This document shows positions 1 to 8,460 of a stretch of 64,000 nt of DNA, piece after piece (positions within the stretch are counted from its first letter, which is position 1; the number at the start of each line of letters is the position of its first letter). The translations under genes were made by a program, and so were the position numbers. The notes under the pieces were generated by a model. It was not told the DNA's origin. It saw nothing but the letters and a program-made list of their open reading frames with translations, and ran no database searches. The stretch lies in NCBI GenBank assembly GCA_964464925.1, contig CAYXLI010000004.1:124001-188000 (forward strand), read 5' to 3'. The DNA comes from CAYXLI01 sp964464925 (GTDB lineage: Bacteria > Acidobacteriota > Terriglobia > Bryobacterales > Bryobacteraceae).

Positions 1-365
1 AGCGCAATCCTATGTTCACCGCGAAGCGCTCTCTCGAGCTCCGGATATAACTCCTCAACGGAAATCGCGGTTAGAAATCCAAGACCACCCAAATTGACTG
101 CAAAGAGCGGAATATCGCGTCCGGCAATTGCGCGCGCCGCGGACAGCAACGTCCCATCCCCCCCCAATACAATCAGAAACTCGCATTCGTCGGGAACTTC
201 TTCTCTCGGCACCCCGTCGGAAGCGTCCAGGTATTCGGCAGTTTCCCGATCGTAGCGGACCGTAATCTTGCGCTGCTGCAGCCACTCGATCAGTTCGGGG
301 ATAAGGTGCTTGGCTTGCTCGCCGCCGGGCTTCGAGATGATGCCGATCCGCCTAATGAGATGCAT
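1..365 (-). CDS. nadK: NAD kinase (partial, C-terminus outside window)
   Basis: Phosphorylates NAD to NADP in the cytoplasm. The reading frame begins at ATG 365 and runs off the window start, giving about 121 residues. It opens with the family's N-terminal strand (RRIGIISKPGG) and carries the nucleotide-binding GGDGT motif inside LIVLGGDGTLL, followed by NLGGLGFLTA, both hallmarks of the NadK family. The start lies 14 bp inside the end of tlyA, so the two are translationally linked in the minus-strand operon, an arrangement (ispA-tlyA-nadK) common in bacteria. No break is seen in the visible part. The catalytic C-terminal half cannot be checked here. Confidence 0.93.
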   Translation of the reverse strand, partial: MHLIRRIGIISKPGGEQAKHLIPELIEWLQQRKITVRYDRETAEYLDASDGVPREEVPDECEFLIVLGGDGTLLSAARAIAGRDIPLFAVNLGGLGFLTAISVEELYPELERALRGEHRIA

Positions 366-1074
366 GCAGCAGGAACTCCCGATTGCCTTCCGCGCCCAGG
401 ATCGGGCTGTCCATGATCTCTGTGCGGAAGCCCAACTCCTCCACGGCAAACCGAACCTTGTCGCATGCTGACTGGTGCAAAGCAGGATCCCTGACTACCC
501 CGCCCTTGCCCACGTCGTGCCGGCCAACCTCGAACTGCGGCTTCACCAGCACCACCATCTCGCCTTCTTCGCGTAGAACCGACACCATGCCCGGAAGCAC
601 CAGGGTGACCGATATGAAACTCAAGTCGCACACAGCCAGGCGGCACAGTTCGCCCAAATCCTCAGGCCTGAGGAAACGGGCATTGAACTGCTCCATTACT
701 TTCACCCGCGCATCATTCCGCAGCTTCCAATCGAGTTGCCCGGTGCCTGAATCGATGCAGTAGACGCGCGCCGCTCCATGCTGCAGCAAGCAATCGGTAA
801 ATCCGCCGGTGGAGGAACCTACGTCCACGCACACCCATCCGACCGGATCGATGCCGAATCGCTCCAACGCTGCCTCCAGTTTCAGGCCGCCGCGCCCCAC
901 ATACCGGAGCGGCTGCAGGACCTCGATCGCCGCATCGCCGGACACTACCTGCCCGGCCTTCTGGGCCTTCTGCCCGTCGACCATCACTTGCCCGGCCAGG
1001 ATCAACGCTTGCGCTTTCTGCCGCGACTCGGCCAATCCACGATCGGTGAGCAACTGATCGATCCGTACTTTCAT
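352..1074 (-). CDS. tlyA: TlyA-type rRNA methyltransferase / hemolysin A family
   Basis: Predicted 2'-O-methyltransferase for ribosomal RNA, historically called hemolysin A. The 240-residue protein has an N-terminal S4 RNA-binding domain (about residues 1-60, RIDQLLTDRGLAESRQKAQ) followed by an FtsJ/RrmJ-like methyltransferase domain with the SAM-binding motif DVGSSTGGFTDCLL and later CDLSFISVTLVLP. Length is usual for the family. Its start overlaps the end of ispA by 4 bp (ATGA) and its end overlaps nadK, so it sits in the middle of a tightly packed operon. The family assignment is firm. The rRNA target is inferred from characterised TlyA proteins. Confidence 0.93.
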   Translation of the reverse strand: MKVRIDQLLTDRGLAESRQKAQALILAGQVMVDGQKAQKAGQVVSGDAAIEVLQPLRYVGRGGLKLEAALERFGIDPVGWVCVDVGSSTGGFTDCLLQHGAARVYCIDSGTGQLDWKLRNDARVKVMEQFNARFLRPEDLGELCRLAVCDLSFISVTLVLPGMVSVLREEGEMVVLVKPQFEVGRHDVGKGGVVRDPALHQSACDKVRFAVEELGFRTEIMDSPILGAEGNREFLLHASH

Positions 1075-1955
1075 GCTTTTCGTGTCACGATCATGTCGGC
1101 GATCTCCCGCAGACGGTCCGCACCCGGCCCGAACATTTCCAGCGATTTATGTGCTTTCTGCCGCTCCCGCTCAGCCATCTCGCGGGATTTCGCCAAACCA
1201 TATACGGCGGGAAATGTAATCTTGCCCTGCTCGGCGTCTTTGCCCGCCGTTTTGCCAAGAGTCTCGGAAGGCTGCTCCACATCCAGAATGTCATCCACAA
1301 TCTGGAACGCCAGCCCGATATGGTCTCCGTAGCAGGAGATCGCGCTTAGCTGCGCGTCGGAAGCGCCGGCGTAAATTGCACCCATGCGCACACTCGCCCG
1401 CAGCAACGCCCCTGTCTTCGCGCGATGAATCATCTCGAGCAATTCCGCAGTGGGTGGTTCGCCCTCTCCCTCGATATCGTGGACTTGCCCGCCAATCATT
1501 CCGCCCACAGTACCCGATGCAACGGCCAGTTCTTCCACCAGGCGGATCTTCTTCGCCGAATCCACGTGGGGCAATTGCGCCAGCACCTGGAACGACGCTG
1601 TCAGCAGCGAATCCCCGGCTAGAATTGCCATCGCCTCACCAAACACCTTGTGATTGGTCGGCCGTCCGCGCCGCAGATCGTCGTTATCCAACGCCGGCAG
1701 ATCGTCATGAATGAGCGAGTACGTGTGGATCATCTCGAGCGTGCAAGCCGCATTCTCCACACCTTCGTACTCGCCGCCCACGGCCCGGGCCGCTTCCATG
1801 CAGAGGATTGGGCGGACGCGCTTGCCGCCCGCGAACACGCTATAACGCATCGCACGATGGATGGTTTCAGGAGGAACATTCTCGAGCGGGATCCACCGCT
1901 CTAAAGCCCGATCGACAACGGCCGTCTGTTGTTGCAGGTATTCCGAAAGCGTCAT
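1071..1955 (-). CDS. ispA: Polyprenyl (farnesyl/geranylgeranyl) diphosphate synthase
   Basis: Trans-prenyl chain elongation enzyme that condenses IPP with allylic diphosphates to make precursors for quinones and cell-wall lipid carriers. The 294-residue protein has both aspartate-rich motifs: the first, DDLPALDND, at about residues 84-92 and the second, DDILD, at about 221-225. KRVRP near residue 45 and the GQ..D segment near 156-160 are also typical. The insertion of two residues in the first motif (DDxxxxD) fits bacterial short-chain FPP synthases. It overlaps xseB upstream and tlyA downstream by 4 bp each, the classical xseB-ispA order. Chain length (C15 or C20) cannot be fixed from sequence alone. 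Confidence 0.92.
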   Translation of the reverse strand: MTLSEYLQQQTAVVDRALERWIPLENVPPETIHRAMRYSVFAGGKRVRPILCMEAARAVGGEYEGVENAACTLEMIHTYSLIHDDLPALDNDDLRRGRPTNHKVFGEAMAILAGDSLLTASFQVLAQLPHVDSAKKIRLVEELAVASGTVGGMIGGQVHDIEGEGEPPTAELLEMIHRAKTGALLRASVRMGAIYAGASDAQLSAISCYGDHIGLAFQIVDDILDVEQPSETLGKTAGKDAEQGKITFPAVYGLAKSREMAERERQKAHKSLEMFGPGADRLREIADMIVTRKA

Positions 1956-2194
1956 GCTTTCCCCGGCTTGAACGGTTCAGCCTGCACCTTATTGTTCTTG
2001 CTGATCAGGATCTCCACTCTGCTTTCCGCTTCTTCCAGTTGCTTGCGGCATGTCTCGCTCAGCTGCATACCTTTTTCGAACAGTTCCAGGGCGCGCTCAA
2101 GCGGCAGTTCCCCGCTTTCGAGTTGCTTTACAACGGACTCGAGTTCCTGCAGACCGGCCTCGAAACTTGCTACCGGCTTGGAATCGTCTCCCAT
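1952..2194 (-). CDS. xseB: Exodeoxyribonuclease VII small subunit
   Basis: Small subunit of exonuclease VII, which together with XseA degrades single-stranded DNA. The 80-residue protein has the family signature LQELESVVKQLESGELPLE followed by ALELFEKGMQL and a lysine-rich end, with a predicted helical-hairpin shape. Its ATG start is 13 bp downstream of the LarA-like gene and its stop overlaps ispA by 4 bp. The large subunit gene xseA, often adjacent, is not in this window. Confidence 0.93.
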   Translation of the reverse strand: MGDDSKPVASFEAGLQELESVVKQLESGELPLERALELFEKGMQLSETCRKQLEEAESRVEILISKNNKVQAEPFKPGKA

Positions 2195-2207
2195 CGTTAC
2201 ATTTTAC

Positions 2208-3443
2208 CTACCAGGTGTTGGATTCAAATGGAAACGGAATCGGATCACCCGCTCGCTCGACGCACGCCGGCGCTTTTGCAAGCAGATTTTCCGTCACACG
2301 AATATGCGCAAGCTCTAATGTGTTCTTGATCCACACCATCGTCACATCAGCAGGGTTCTTCCGTCCCACGACCGAAGTGAGAATCTCGAACGCTTCCCGG
2401 TCCGTTGCAGCCCGAAGCGGCGTCTTGATCGCAGTCAGGTTCGATGCTGCCATAGCATTCACGCGCGTCGCATTCCAATCGATCGCGTTGTATAGAGACT
2501 CCGAGATCACATCTGCTAGTCCGATCCCCACCGCATTGCCATACGAAAGGGGGCTCAGGCTTCTGGCGTAAATCCGGCGGATGGCAGGAGCCCACGTCCA
2601 CACGTTCGCCCCTCCATAGGGATGCCTGTTGACAACCTTCGAATCCATGCCGACACCGCTAATGTGCTTGCCAATCTCGTTGACAATCAGTACATCTACT
2701 TCATCGAACAGAATCCGGGCCATCCACGATCGCACTTCCTCCAGCAGCTTCTGTTCTTCGGCCTCTATATCCTCGGCCCGCATCGCGACTACTTTCGCAG
2801 TTTCGTGATGCGCGTCCTCCATCACGCCGAGTCCACCCATCAGTTTGCCCGACGCGATTATATGCCGGCCCGCCGAGGTGATCACGGTTCCGAACCCGAG
2901 CCGCACCGCGTGACGGTGATAATTGGTCGCACCCCGCAGTTTTCCGAGCCCGATGGCGGCCATCTTCATCACGCCGCTCTCAATCGGAGCATCGAACGTA
3001 GTGTGCCATTTGATCCGATTTACAAGGAAAATGCCGTCGCTCTCAAATGCGGTCCGATCGACGTAGGTCTCGATACCCTCCGCCGTAGTCCCTAACTCCA
3101 CCACATCGAGCGAACTCACGATGGGGCATCCCACCTCCTGTTCCGTTACGTGATAGTGCGCCAACACCTCGCGCTGCCCTTCCGCGGTGCCGCCCCCATG
3201 ACTGCCCATGGCCGGAAACACGAAAGGAGAAAGACCGAGGTCCCGGAAGTGCGCCACCGTCGCTCGCACAATGATCGAGATATTCGCCACGCCGCGACTT
3301 CCGGCCCCGATGGCTACCCGGGCACCCAGCGGAAGCCCCGCGCCGACCTGCTGTTGTGCGAGCGTTCGACGCACCGCTGCCTCAATGTCGGGTAGAGCCC
3401 TGCTGGGAAAATTTTGTGTGACGGGTACAAAGAACATAATCAC
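2208..3443 (-). CDS. LarA-like (DUF2088, lactate racemase domain) protein
   Basis: The 411-residue protein belongs to the lactate-racemase N-terminal domain family: it has the segment PAMGSHGGGTAEGQ near residue 80, then repeated histidines (IKWHTTFDAP, NYHRHAV) like those that hold the nickel-pincer cofactor in LarA. Family members racemise or isomerise 2-hydroxy acids, but many DUF2088 proteins are uncharacterised and the substrate here is unknown. No larB, larC or larE cofactor genes are visible in the window. It overlaps the sugar-binding lipoprotein gene by 4 bp, suggesting a linked role in carbohydrate or hydroxy-acid use. Confidence 0.72.
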   Translation of the reverse strand: MIMFFVPVTQNFPSRALPDIEAAVRRTLAQQQVGAGLPLGARVAIGAGSRGVANISIIVRATVAHFRDLGLSPFVFPAMGSHGGGTAEGQREVLAHYHVTEQEVGCPIVSSLDVVELGTTAEGIETYVDRTAFESDGIFLVNRIKWHTTFDAPIESGVMKMAAIGLGKLRGATNYHRHAVRLGFGTVITSAGRHIIASGKLMGGLGVMEDAHHETAKVVAMRAEDIEAEEQKLLEEVRSWMARILFDEVDVLIVNEIGKHISGVGMDSKVVNRHPYGGANVWTWAPAIRRIYARSLSPLSYGNAVGIGLADVISESLYNAIDWNATRVNAMAASNLTAIKTPLRAATDREAFEILTSVVGRKNPADVTMVWIKNTLELAHIRVTENLLAKAPACVERAGDPIPFPFESNTW

Positions 3444-4381
3444 TTCACCGGGTGCAATAGCTTCTGTATCTCCGGCTTACTCAGGTCGGCCTTCGTAATC
3501 ACGCGTGCCGACAAATCGATCTGCTTCGAAACAGGTTTTCCATCCAGCTTGTCGACCAGGGTCTTCACTGCTTCGAAACCCATCTTGAACGGATCCTGCA
3601 CTACCATCGCGTCCACGGTTCCACCCTTCAGATCCTCGATCAATCCTTCGCTCGAATCGAACGCCACCAGGTGCACCTTGCCCTTCACACCCCGGCTTTT
3701 CACGGCCAGCGCCGCGCCCACCGAACTCGGTTCGGATGACGCAAAGATGCCATTCAGATCCGGATTCGCGGTGAGGATGTTCTCACACGCGGCCAGCGCC
3801 TTTGCCCTATCGGAAAGACCATACTGTTCCGCAACGATCCTGATGTCCGGGAACTCCTTCACCATCACCTCGCGGAAACCCTTCTCGCGATCCATCGTAG
3901 ATGCACTTCCCGGAGCGTGCATCAGCAGCGCAGCTTTGCCCTTCCCGCCGAGCAATTTACCCAGTGTCCGCCCGGCCATTCGCCCACCTTCCACGTTGTC
4001 CGTAGCGATGTACGCCGTGTACATCGTGGTATCGAGGCCCGAGTCGAACACTACGACGGGAATCTTCTCCTGCGCCGCGCGCTCAACCGGCACTACCAAC
4101 GCTTTCCGCTCAGCGGCCGCTATCGCGATTCCATCCACGTGCTGCGCCACGAACGAGTCCAGGATCTGCATCTGCCGGTCGTACTCGGTTTCCTGCGTCG
4201 GGCCGTTCCAGATTACGTCGACATGGAACTGCTTTCCTGCCTCTTTCGCACCGGCCTCCACCGACAACCAGAATAGATGCGACGTCCCTTTAGGGATCAC
4301 TGCAATGCGCCGCTGGTGCCCGCGATTGCAGGCAGCAACCAGCACTAACGCCAAACTCAGTGCGAGTGCTTTACTGCGCAC
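3440..4381 (-). CDS. Sugar-binding lipoprotein (RbsB-like, Peripla_BP_4)
   Basis: Predicted substrate-binding protein for a ribose-type ABC transporter. The 313-residue protein starts with a lipoprotein signal (lipobox LVAAC, cysteine at residue 18) and continues as a type-I periplasmic binding fold: AVIPKGTSHLFW, then GIAIAAAERKALVVPVERA, VVFDSGLDT, and a C-terminal half with DLNGIFASSEPSSVGAA. It overlaps the SDR gene by 11 bp and the LarA-like gene by 4 bp. No permease or ATPase gene is nearby, so it either works with a distant transporter or acts as a sensor. A paralogue with the same motifs lies at 29649-30587. Confidence 0.85.
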   Translation of the reverse strand: MRSKALALSLALVLVAACNRGHQRRIAVIPKGTSHLFWLSVEAGAKEAGKQFHVDVIWNGPTQETEYDRQMQILDSFVAQHVDGIAIAAAERKALVVPVERAAQEKIPVVVFDSGLDTTMYTAYIATDNVEGGRMAGRTLGKLLGGKGKAALLMHAPGSASTMDREKGFREVMVKEFPDIRIVAEQYGLSDRAKALAACENILTANPDLNGIFASSEPSSVGAALAVKSRGVKGKVHLVAFDSSEGLIEDLKGGTVDAMVVQDPFKMGFEAVKTLVDKLDGKPVSKQIDLSARVITKADLSKPEIQKLLHPVK

Positions 4382-5132
4382 ACCAGCCCCCGTCGATCAG
4401 GATGTCCGTACCGGTGATAAATCCCGCATCGTCCGAGCACAGGTATACAGCGAGCTTGCCAATCTCATCCAACTGTCCCCACCGGCCGACCGGAATGCGT
4501 GCGACAAACTGTTTGTTTCGCTCCTCGTCTTGCAGGATCGGCAGATTCATCTCGGTCGCAAAGGGCCCGGGACTGATTCCGTTCACCGTAATCCCCTCGC
4601 CTGCTAACTCCAGCGCCAGCGCACGCGTGAAGCCCAACAGCCCCGCCTTGCTTGAGGAATATGCCGATCTTTCCGGCAATGACACGTGGCTCATGATGGA
4701 GCTCATTCCGATAATTCGCCCGTATCCGGTACCCTTCATGTGCGGCACGAAGGAGCGGCACATCAGAAACACGCTGGTCAGGTTCGTATCCATGACCGAA
4801 TTCCATTCCGCCAGCGTGAAGTCCGTCACCTGTTTCCGGACATTGATGCCTGCATTATTAATCAGAATCTGCACGCGTCCTACGTTCGCTGCGACATCGC
4901 GCTCAAGCTGCAACACCTGCTCTTCGTTCGTTACATCGGCCGTGTGCACGTAGGCTTTCGAGCCCACTTCCTCCACGCCGCGCGCGGTCTCTTCCAGCTT
5001 TTCGCGGTCCCGCGAGGCCAAGACGAGCGTCGCACCTTCCGCAGCCAGTGCGAGCGCCATCGCTCTTCCTAAGCCTTTGCTCGCACCTGTAATCAGGGCA
5101 ATCCTATTCTGTAAACGTTTTTGTGTAGACAT
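4371..5132 (-). CDS. SDR-family NAD(P)-dependent oxidoreductase
   Basis: Classical short-chain dehydrogenase/reductase of 253 residues. The cofactor loop TGASKGLG is at about residues 15-22, NNAG at 92-95, the catalytic serine near 145 and YSSSK with Tyr158 and Lys162. The C-terminal TGTDILIDGGW is the typical family ending. I chose ATG 5132, 20 codons inside the open frame, because the family begins just before the first beta strand and this start sits 4 bp after the end of the PH-domain gene. The family covers sugar dehydrogenases and 3-oxoacyl reductases. With a sugar-binding protein and a hydroxy-acid enzyme downstream, a sugar or sugar-acid dehydrogenase is my preferred guess. Confidence 0.88.
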   Translation of the reverse strand: MSTQKRLQNRIALITGASKGLGRAMALALAAEGATLVLASRDREKLEETARGVEEVGSKAYVHTADVTNEEQVLQLERDVAANVGRVQILINNAGINVRKQVTDFTLAEWNSVMDTNLTSVFLMCRSFVPHMKGTGYGRIIGMSSIMSHVSLPERSAYSSSKAGLLGFTRALALELAGEGITVNGISPGPFATEMNLPILQDEERNKQFVARIPVGRWGQLDEIGKLAVYLCSDDAGFITGTDILIDGGWCAQ

Positions 5133-5136
5133 GTTT

Positions 5137-5565
5137 TTATTGGTGTGCGGCTTCGAGAATTCTATCAGCCACCTGTTGCGGGCGATCCACATTGCGCATA
5201 GTCAGGCGGCTCGTCTCGCCGGCAGTCTCGATCGAGATGTTTCCGATCCCGGCCAGCCTCTGCATGACCGATTGATCCACGCGTACGTCCTGCACCTTGT
5301 GAACTTCCATGGTCCTCGTGGACTTAGAGAGCATTCCGGTCTCGTACCGCAGCTTGCCGGCCGCAATCGTCATCGTGATGAATCGGAGTTCGAACTGCCT
5401 GTATGCAACAACCAAAGCCACAATCCCCGGCAGAAGATAGATGAAGGGTCCTAAGGGCTCGGGCAGCGACTGATTCCATAGATAGATCAGCGCCGCAAGC
5501 AAGAATGCGACGACATAAAACGGCTTCACCAACTTGGTGCTTGGGCGCACAATAAGGTCTGCCAT
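5137..5565 (-). CDS. Bacterial PH-domain membrane protein (YdbS/DUF304-like)
   Basis: A 142-residue membrane protein with two predicted transmembrane segments near the start (about residues 15-30 and 38-55) followed by a bacterial pleckstrin-homology domain (RYETGMLSKSTRTMEVHKVQDVRVDQSVMQRLAGIGNI quoted only in part: the conserved core is GxLSKxTxxxxxxKVQDV). Such proteins are membrane-anchored and mostly of unknown function. It is the first gene of the minus-strand operon running to the window start, with only 4 bp to the next gene. The divergent gene starts 86 bp away, so the operon promoter should lie in 5566-5651. Confidence 0.75.
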   Translation of the reverse strand: MADLIVRPSTKLVKPFYVVAFLLAALIYLWNQSLPEPLGPFIYLLPGIVALVVAYRQFELRFITMTIAAGKLRYETGMLSKSTRTMEVHKVQDVRVDQSVMQRLAGIGNISIETAGETSRLTMRNVDRPQQVADRILEAAHQ

Positions 5566-5651
5566 GGTGAATGAGCATCATTTTACTGCAATTCGTCCCC
5601 GCGGCACGCCGACCCTGCCGCTGGAGTAACATGTCACAGAGGAGTTCTTCT

Positions 5652-6731
5652 ATGTTACGTCGTATCTTTCTAGCGGGCGCACTCGTGTGTCTGCCGGCCG
5701 GCAGCCTGTTGGCCGATTTCAGCTATGAGCAGACCGCCAAAATCACCGGCGGCATGATGGCCGGAGCAATGAAGTTCGCAGGAGCCTTTTCCAAAGAAGC
5801 TCGCGAGCCGATGGTAACCACCGTAGTGGTGAAAGGCAATCGGATGGCCCACATCAGCCGGAGCCATATCTCCATCATCGATCTGGATAAGGAAACCATT
5901 ACCTCGGTCAACGTCCCCAAAAAGGAATATTCGGTCATGACGTTCGCCGATATGGGCGAAATGATGAAGCGCATGAGCGAAAAGATGCAGTCCAAGGATG
6001 CCAACGCCGACGTGAACTGGAAAGCTTCCATGAACGACACCGGACAGAAAAAAGTCATCAACGGTTTCAACGCTCACGAAGTGATCATGAAAATCGAGAT
6101 GGAAGGCACGGACAAGAAGTCTGGACAGAAGGGCTCCATGATCATGACCACGGACATGTGGATGACCACAGGCATCGCAGGTTACAGCGAGGTCCGCGAC
6201 TTCTATCGCAAGATGGCATCCAAAGTCGCCTGGAGCCCGGGGAGCACCGGGATGTTCGCCCGGCCTGATATGGCAAAAGGCATGGCCGAACTGATGAAGG
6301 AATCCGCCAAGCTGGATGGCGTGCCCGTCCTACAACTCGTGAAAATGGGCGCCGCCGGTGATGAGGCCAGCATGGCAAAGTACCGGGATGCGCAAGCCAA
6401 GCAGGAGCAGGCGAAGCGGGACAATCCCCCGCCCTCGGCAGGGGAAGTGGCAGCCGGTGCGGCACTTGGACGCCTAGGCGGCCTTGCAGGTGGCCTCGGT
6501 GGGTTCGGCCGCAGAAAGAAGCAGGCCGCGGAACAGGAAGCGCCTCCCGCGAAGACCGAAGCATCGCCCGCATCAAGCAACAGCAGCAGCGGTGGCGGCG
6601 ATCCCTCCGGTGCGCTCATGGAGATGACTACGGAATTGACGAACTTCTCTTCCGGCCCCGTGGACCCCTCACAACTTTCCGTTCCAGCCGGCTTCAAGCA
6701 GGTGTCGAACGAACTGGAGAAAATGAAGTAA
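5652..6731 (+). CDS. Exported protein of unknown function
   Basis: Not recognised with certainty. The 359-residue protein has a Sec signal peptide (MLRRIFLAGALVCLPAG, cleavage near LLA-D). It is methionine- and lysine-rich in the middle, with repeated MM/KM clusters around residues 85-150. A glycine-rich stretch and a low-complexity Ala/Pro/Ser linker occupy residues 240-320. The N-terminal half, a beta-rich segment asking whether a tracer value is retained (VVVKGNRMAHISRSH), resembles DUF4412-type exported proteins, but this is weak. I chose ATG 5652, preceded by AGAGGAG at good spacing, rather than an upstream in-frame ATG that would add 27 residues before the signal peptide. Confidence 0.7.
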   Translation: MLRRIFLAGALVCLPAGSLLADFSYEQTAKITGGMMAGAMKFAGAFSKEAREPMVTTVVVKGNRMAHISRSHISIIDLDKETITSVNVPKKEYSVMTFADMGEMMKRMSEKMQSKDANADVNWKASMNDTGQKKVINGFNAHEVIMKIEMEGTDKKSGQKGSMIMTTDMWMTTGIAGYSEVRDFYRKMASKVAWSPGSTGMFARPDMAKGMAELMKESAKLDGVPVLQLVKMGAAGDEASMAKYRDAQAKQEQAKRDNPPPSAGEVAAGAALGRLGGLAGGLGGFGRRKKQAAEQEAPPAKTEASPASSNSSSGGGDPSGALMEMTTELTNFSSGPVDPSQLSVPAGFKQVSNELEKMK

Positions 6732-6738
6732 AAACAGG

Positions 6739-6775
6739 AAAGGCGCCGCACGGGGCAGCGCCTTTCTCTTTTTCT
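6739..6775 (+). terminator. Rho-independent terminator
   Basis: Stem GAAAGGCGC / GCGCCTTTC (6739-6747 with 6759-6767) followed by a T-rich run CTCTTTTTCT. It ends transcription of the exported-protein gene. An A-run on the left side lets it act on the convergent rpsU transcript as well. Confidence 0.85.
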
Positions 6776-6971
6776 ACTCTACGTCCTTGCTTCTCTTTTT
6801 CCGGTTCCGCTTGCGTGCCAAGGCTTCCTTAGTCCGCTGCTTTTCACCGGGTTTGAGGTAGAACGAGTGCCGTTTGATTTCCTTGATGATGTCTTCCTGC
6901 TGCACCTTGCGCTTAAACCGGCGCAACGCGCTTTCTAAAGTCTCACCATCTTGTAAGTGCACTTCTGCCAA
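6774..6971 (-). CDS. rpsU: 30S ribosomal protein bS21
   Basis: Small-subunit ribosomal protein that helps select the mRNA start region near the anti-Shine-Dalgarno. The 65-residue sequence is the standard bS21: RRFKRKVQ, IKRHSFYLKPGEK and ALARKRNRKK. The start codon is TTG (6971-6969), preceded by a perfect Shine-Dalgarno core AGGAGGTGAG about 9 nt upstream, which decides the start. The resulting N-terminus MAEV is usual for the family. The convergent terminator overlaps its stop codon. Confidence 0.95.
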   Translation of the reverse strand: MAEVHLQDGETLESALRRFKRKVQQEDIIKEIKRHSFYLKPGEKQRTKEALARKRNRKKRSKDVE

Positions 6972-7014
6972 TTAGTTCTCACCTCCTCACTCTGTGAAAT
7001 TTCAGTGTAACAGA

Positions 7015-8214
7015 TCACCAGCAGACACTGAGGACGGTGCTCTCGGTGGGCAGAATTTCCCGCCATTGCTCGATCAGCCGCTTATACGCCAGGCCTACGT
7101 CCCTCGGGTTCCGGTCCATATCGCAGAGGCCGACGGGATTCACGGTCCAATTCACTTCCCGCAGTTGTGTATCCCAATCCACCTGGTCGATCAGACTGAA
7201 CCAGGTGAAGCCTACGACGGGAACACCATCCTGCTTCAGGCGATGCATGTTCGCCCACTCCTTTTTCAGCCACTGCACCGCGTTCGGATCATGGTAATTT
7301 GTTTCCGTGTGCATCACAGGCAAACGGTAGCGCTCATAGTATTGTTCCGTGATCACGTAATATCCAAAGATTTCACCAGAGCCCGTTGTCTCGCCGTTCG
7401 ATTGCACCAGGTGCTCGTTCGTGACGTAATAGTCATTTCCCATAATGCACCGCGACTTCAGGTGATTGTTCAACAGCCAATCCAGATCGCGTCTCGGGAA
7501 ACCATTGTCCATCAGATATTCGAACATGGTCGCGCTCACCGGATGTCCATACGTCAGATCCAGCGACAGAAACCTCTTTTCGTTCAGAAAGCCCGCAAGG
7601 TCCAGACAGTACGGCTCGTCCGCATGGAAATACTCTGACGATTCGCTGTGCACGAATATCGCTTTAGGCTGCACTTTCAGAATTGCGTGCATCGCGTGCA
7701 TGTTCGCCATACACAGATTGCGCAACGCCGCTACAAAGGCCTCGTCGCTGGCGAGGCACTCGTTCCACCAGCCGTATTGAGCGGAGAACGTGGCCGCAAC
7801 AAAGATCTCATTCACCGGAGTATAAAAAACAATTTCCGGGTACCGACGCGCGAATGCTGCACAATAATCGGCGAAATGCGCAGGCCAGTCAGGGTTCTGG
7901 AAGTCGCCGATCCAGTCGGGCACTCCGAAATGGCACAGATCGGCGATTACGGTGACCCCTTGCTGGTGCAAGGCGCTCAGAGCCTCGTCCGAAAAGCTCC
8001 AGTCATATCGGTCCGGTGCGCAGTGCGTCCTGTATAGCGGCGGCCCCCATCGCAAATACTGGATCCCGAGTTGGTCCAGCAGAGCGAAATCATCACGCCA
8101 GCGCGAGTAATGGTGAGCACTTTCCATCTCGTCGATTCGCACCCGCCGCCCATTCACGGGAACGGTCGGATAGCTGTTCTCGATTCCTGTTGCAAACATA
8201 AACCCGGCCATCAC
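7015..8214 (-). CDS. GH1-like (clan GH-A) beta-glycosidase
   Basis: Predicted retaining beta-glycosidase with a TIM-barrel fold. The 399-residue protein shows an acid/base glutamate in TPVNE (about Glu136) and a nucleophile in MHTETN (about Glu304), on strands 4 and 7 as in clan GH-A. QYLRWGPPLYRTH and ADLCHFGVPDW match the strand-2 and strand-3 regions of family 1 proteins. No signal peptide is seen, so it probably acts in the cytoplasm. It is somewhat shorter than typical GH1 enzymes (about 450 residues), as seen for divergent acidobacterial members often annotated as beta-glucosidase or dTDP-4-dehydrorhamnose-reductase-fused glycosidases. Substrate unknown. Confidence 0.8.
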   Translation of the reverse strand: MMAGFMFATGIENSYPTVPVNGRRVRIDEMESAHHYSRWRDDFALLDQLGIQYLRWGPPLYRTHCAPDRYDWSFSDEALSALHQQGVTVIADLCHFGVPDWIGDFQNPDWPAHFADYCAAFARRYPEIVFYTPVNEIFVAATFSAQYGWWNECLASDEAFVAALRNLCMANMHAMHAILKVQPKAIFVHSESSEYFHADEPYCLDLAGFLNEKRFLSLDLTYGHPVSATMFEYLMDNGFPRRDLDWLLNNHLKSRCIMGNDYYVTNEHLVQSNGETTGSGEIFGYYVITEQYYERYRLPVMHTETNYHDPNAVQWLKKEWANMHRLKQDGVPVVGFTWFSLIDQVDWDTQLREVNWTVNPVGLCDMDRNPRDVGLAYKRLIEQWREILPTESTVLSVCW

Positions 8215-8406
8215 CTCATGGATGGCCAGCAGCCAATCTCGTTACAACGCCTGCGCTCAGAAGGAAACTCGGAGTTATCACTTTGGAATTAAAATCGTCA
8301 ATCGGATCGTCCATTCTAGAGTTGGTCCCCCCGGGACTCTCAACCGTACGCGGATTCACGCTTACCAACCGACGAGCGTCGATGCTCTGTAGCCGTGGCA
8401 GAGGTC

Positions 8407-8452
8407 TTGACAGCATTAGCGATCCACTCCATAATCGAGGGGTTATAGAACC
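8407..8452 (+). promoter_or_regulatory. Sigma-70-like promoter with palindrome before arsR-type gene
   Basis: TTGACA at 8407-8412, a 17-bp spacer and CATAAT at 8430-8435 form a near-consensus promoter. The expected start point falls on the palindrome GGTTATAGAACC (8441-8452). A palindrome at the transcription start is a plausible autorepressor operator for the ArsR-family product, which is inference. Confidence 0.6.
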
Positions 8453-8460
8453 GTTTGGTA

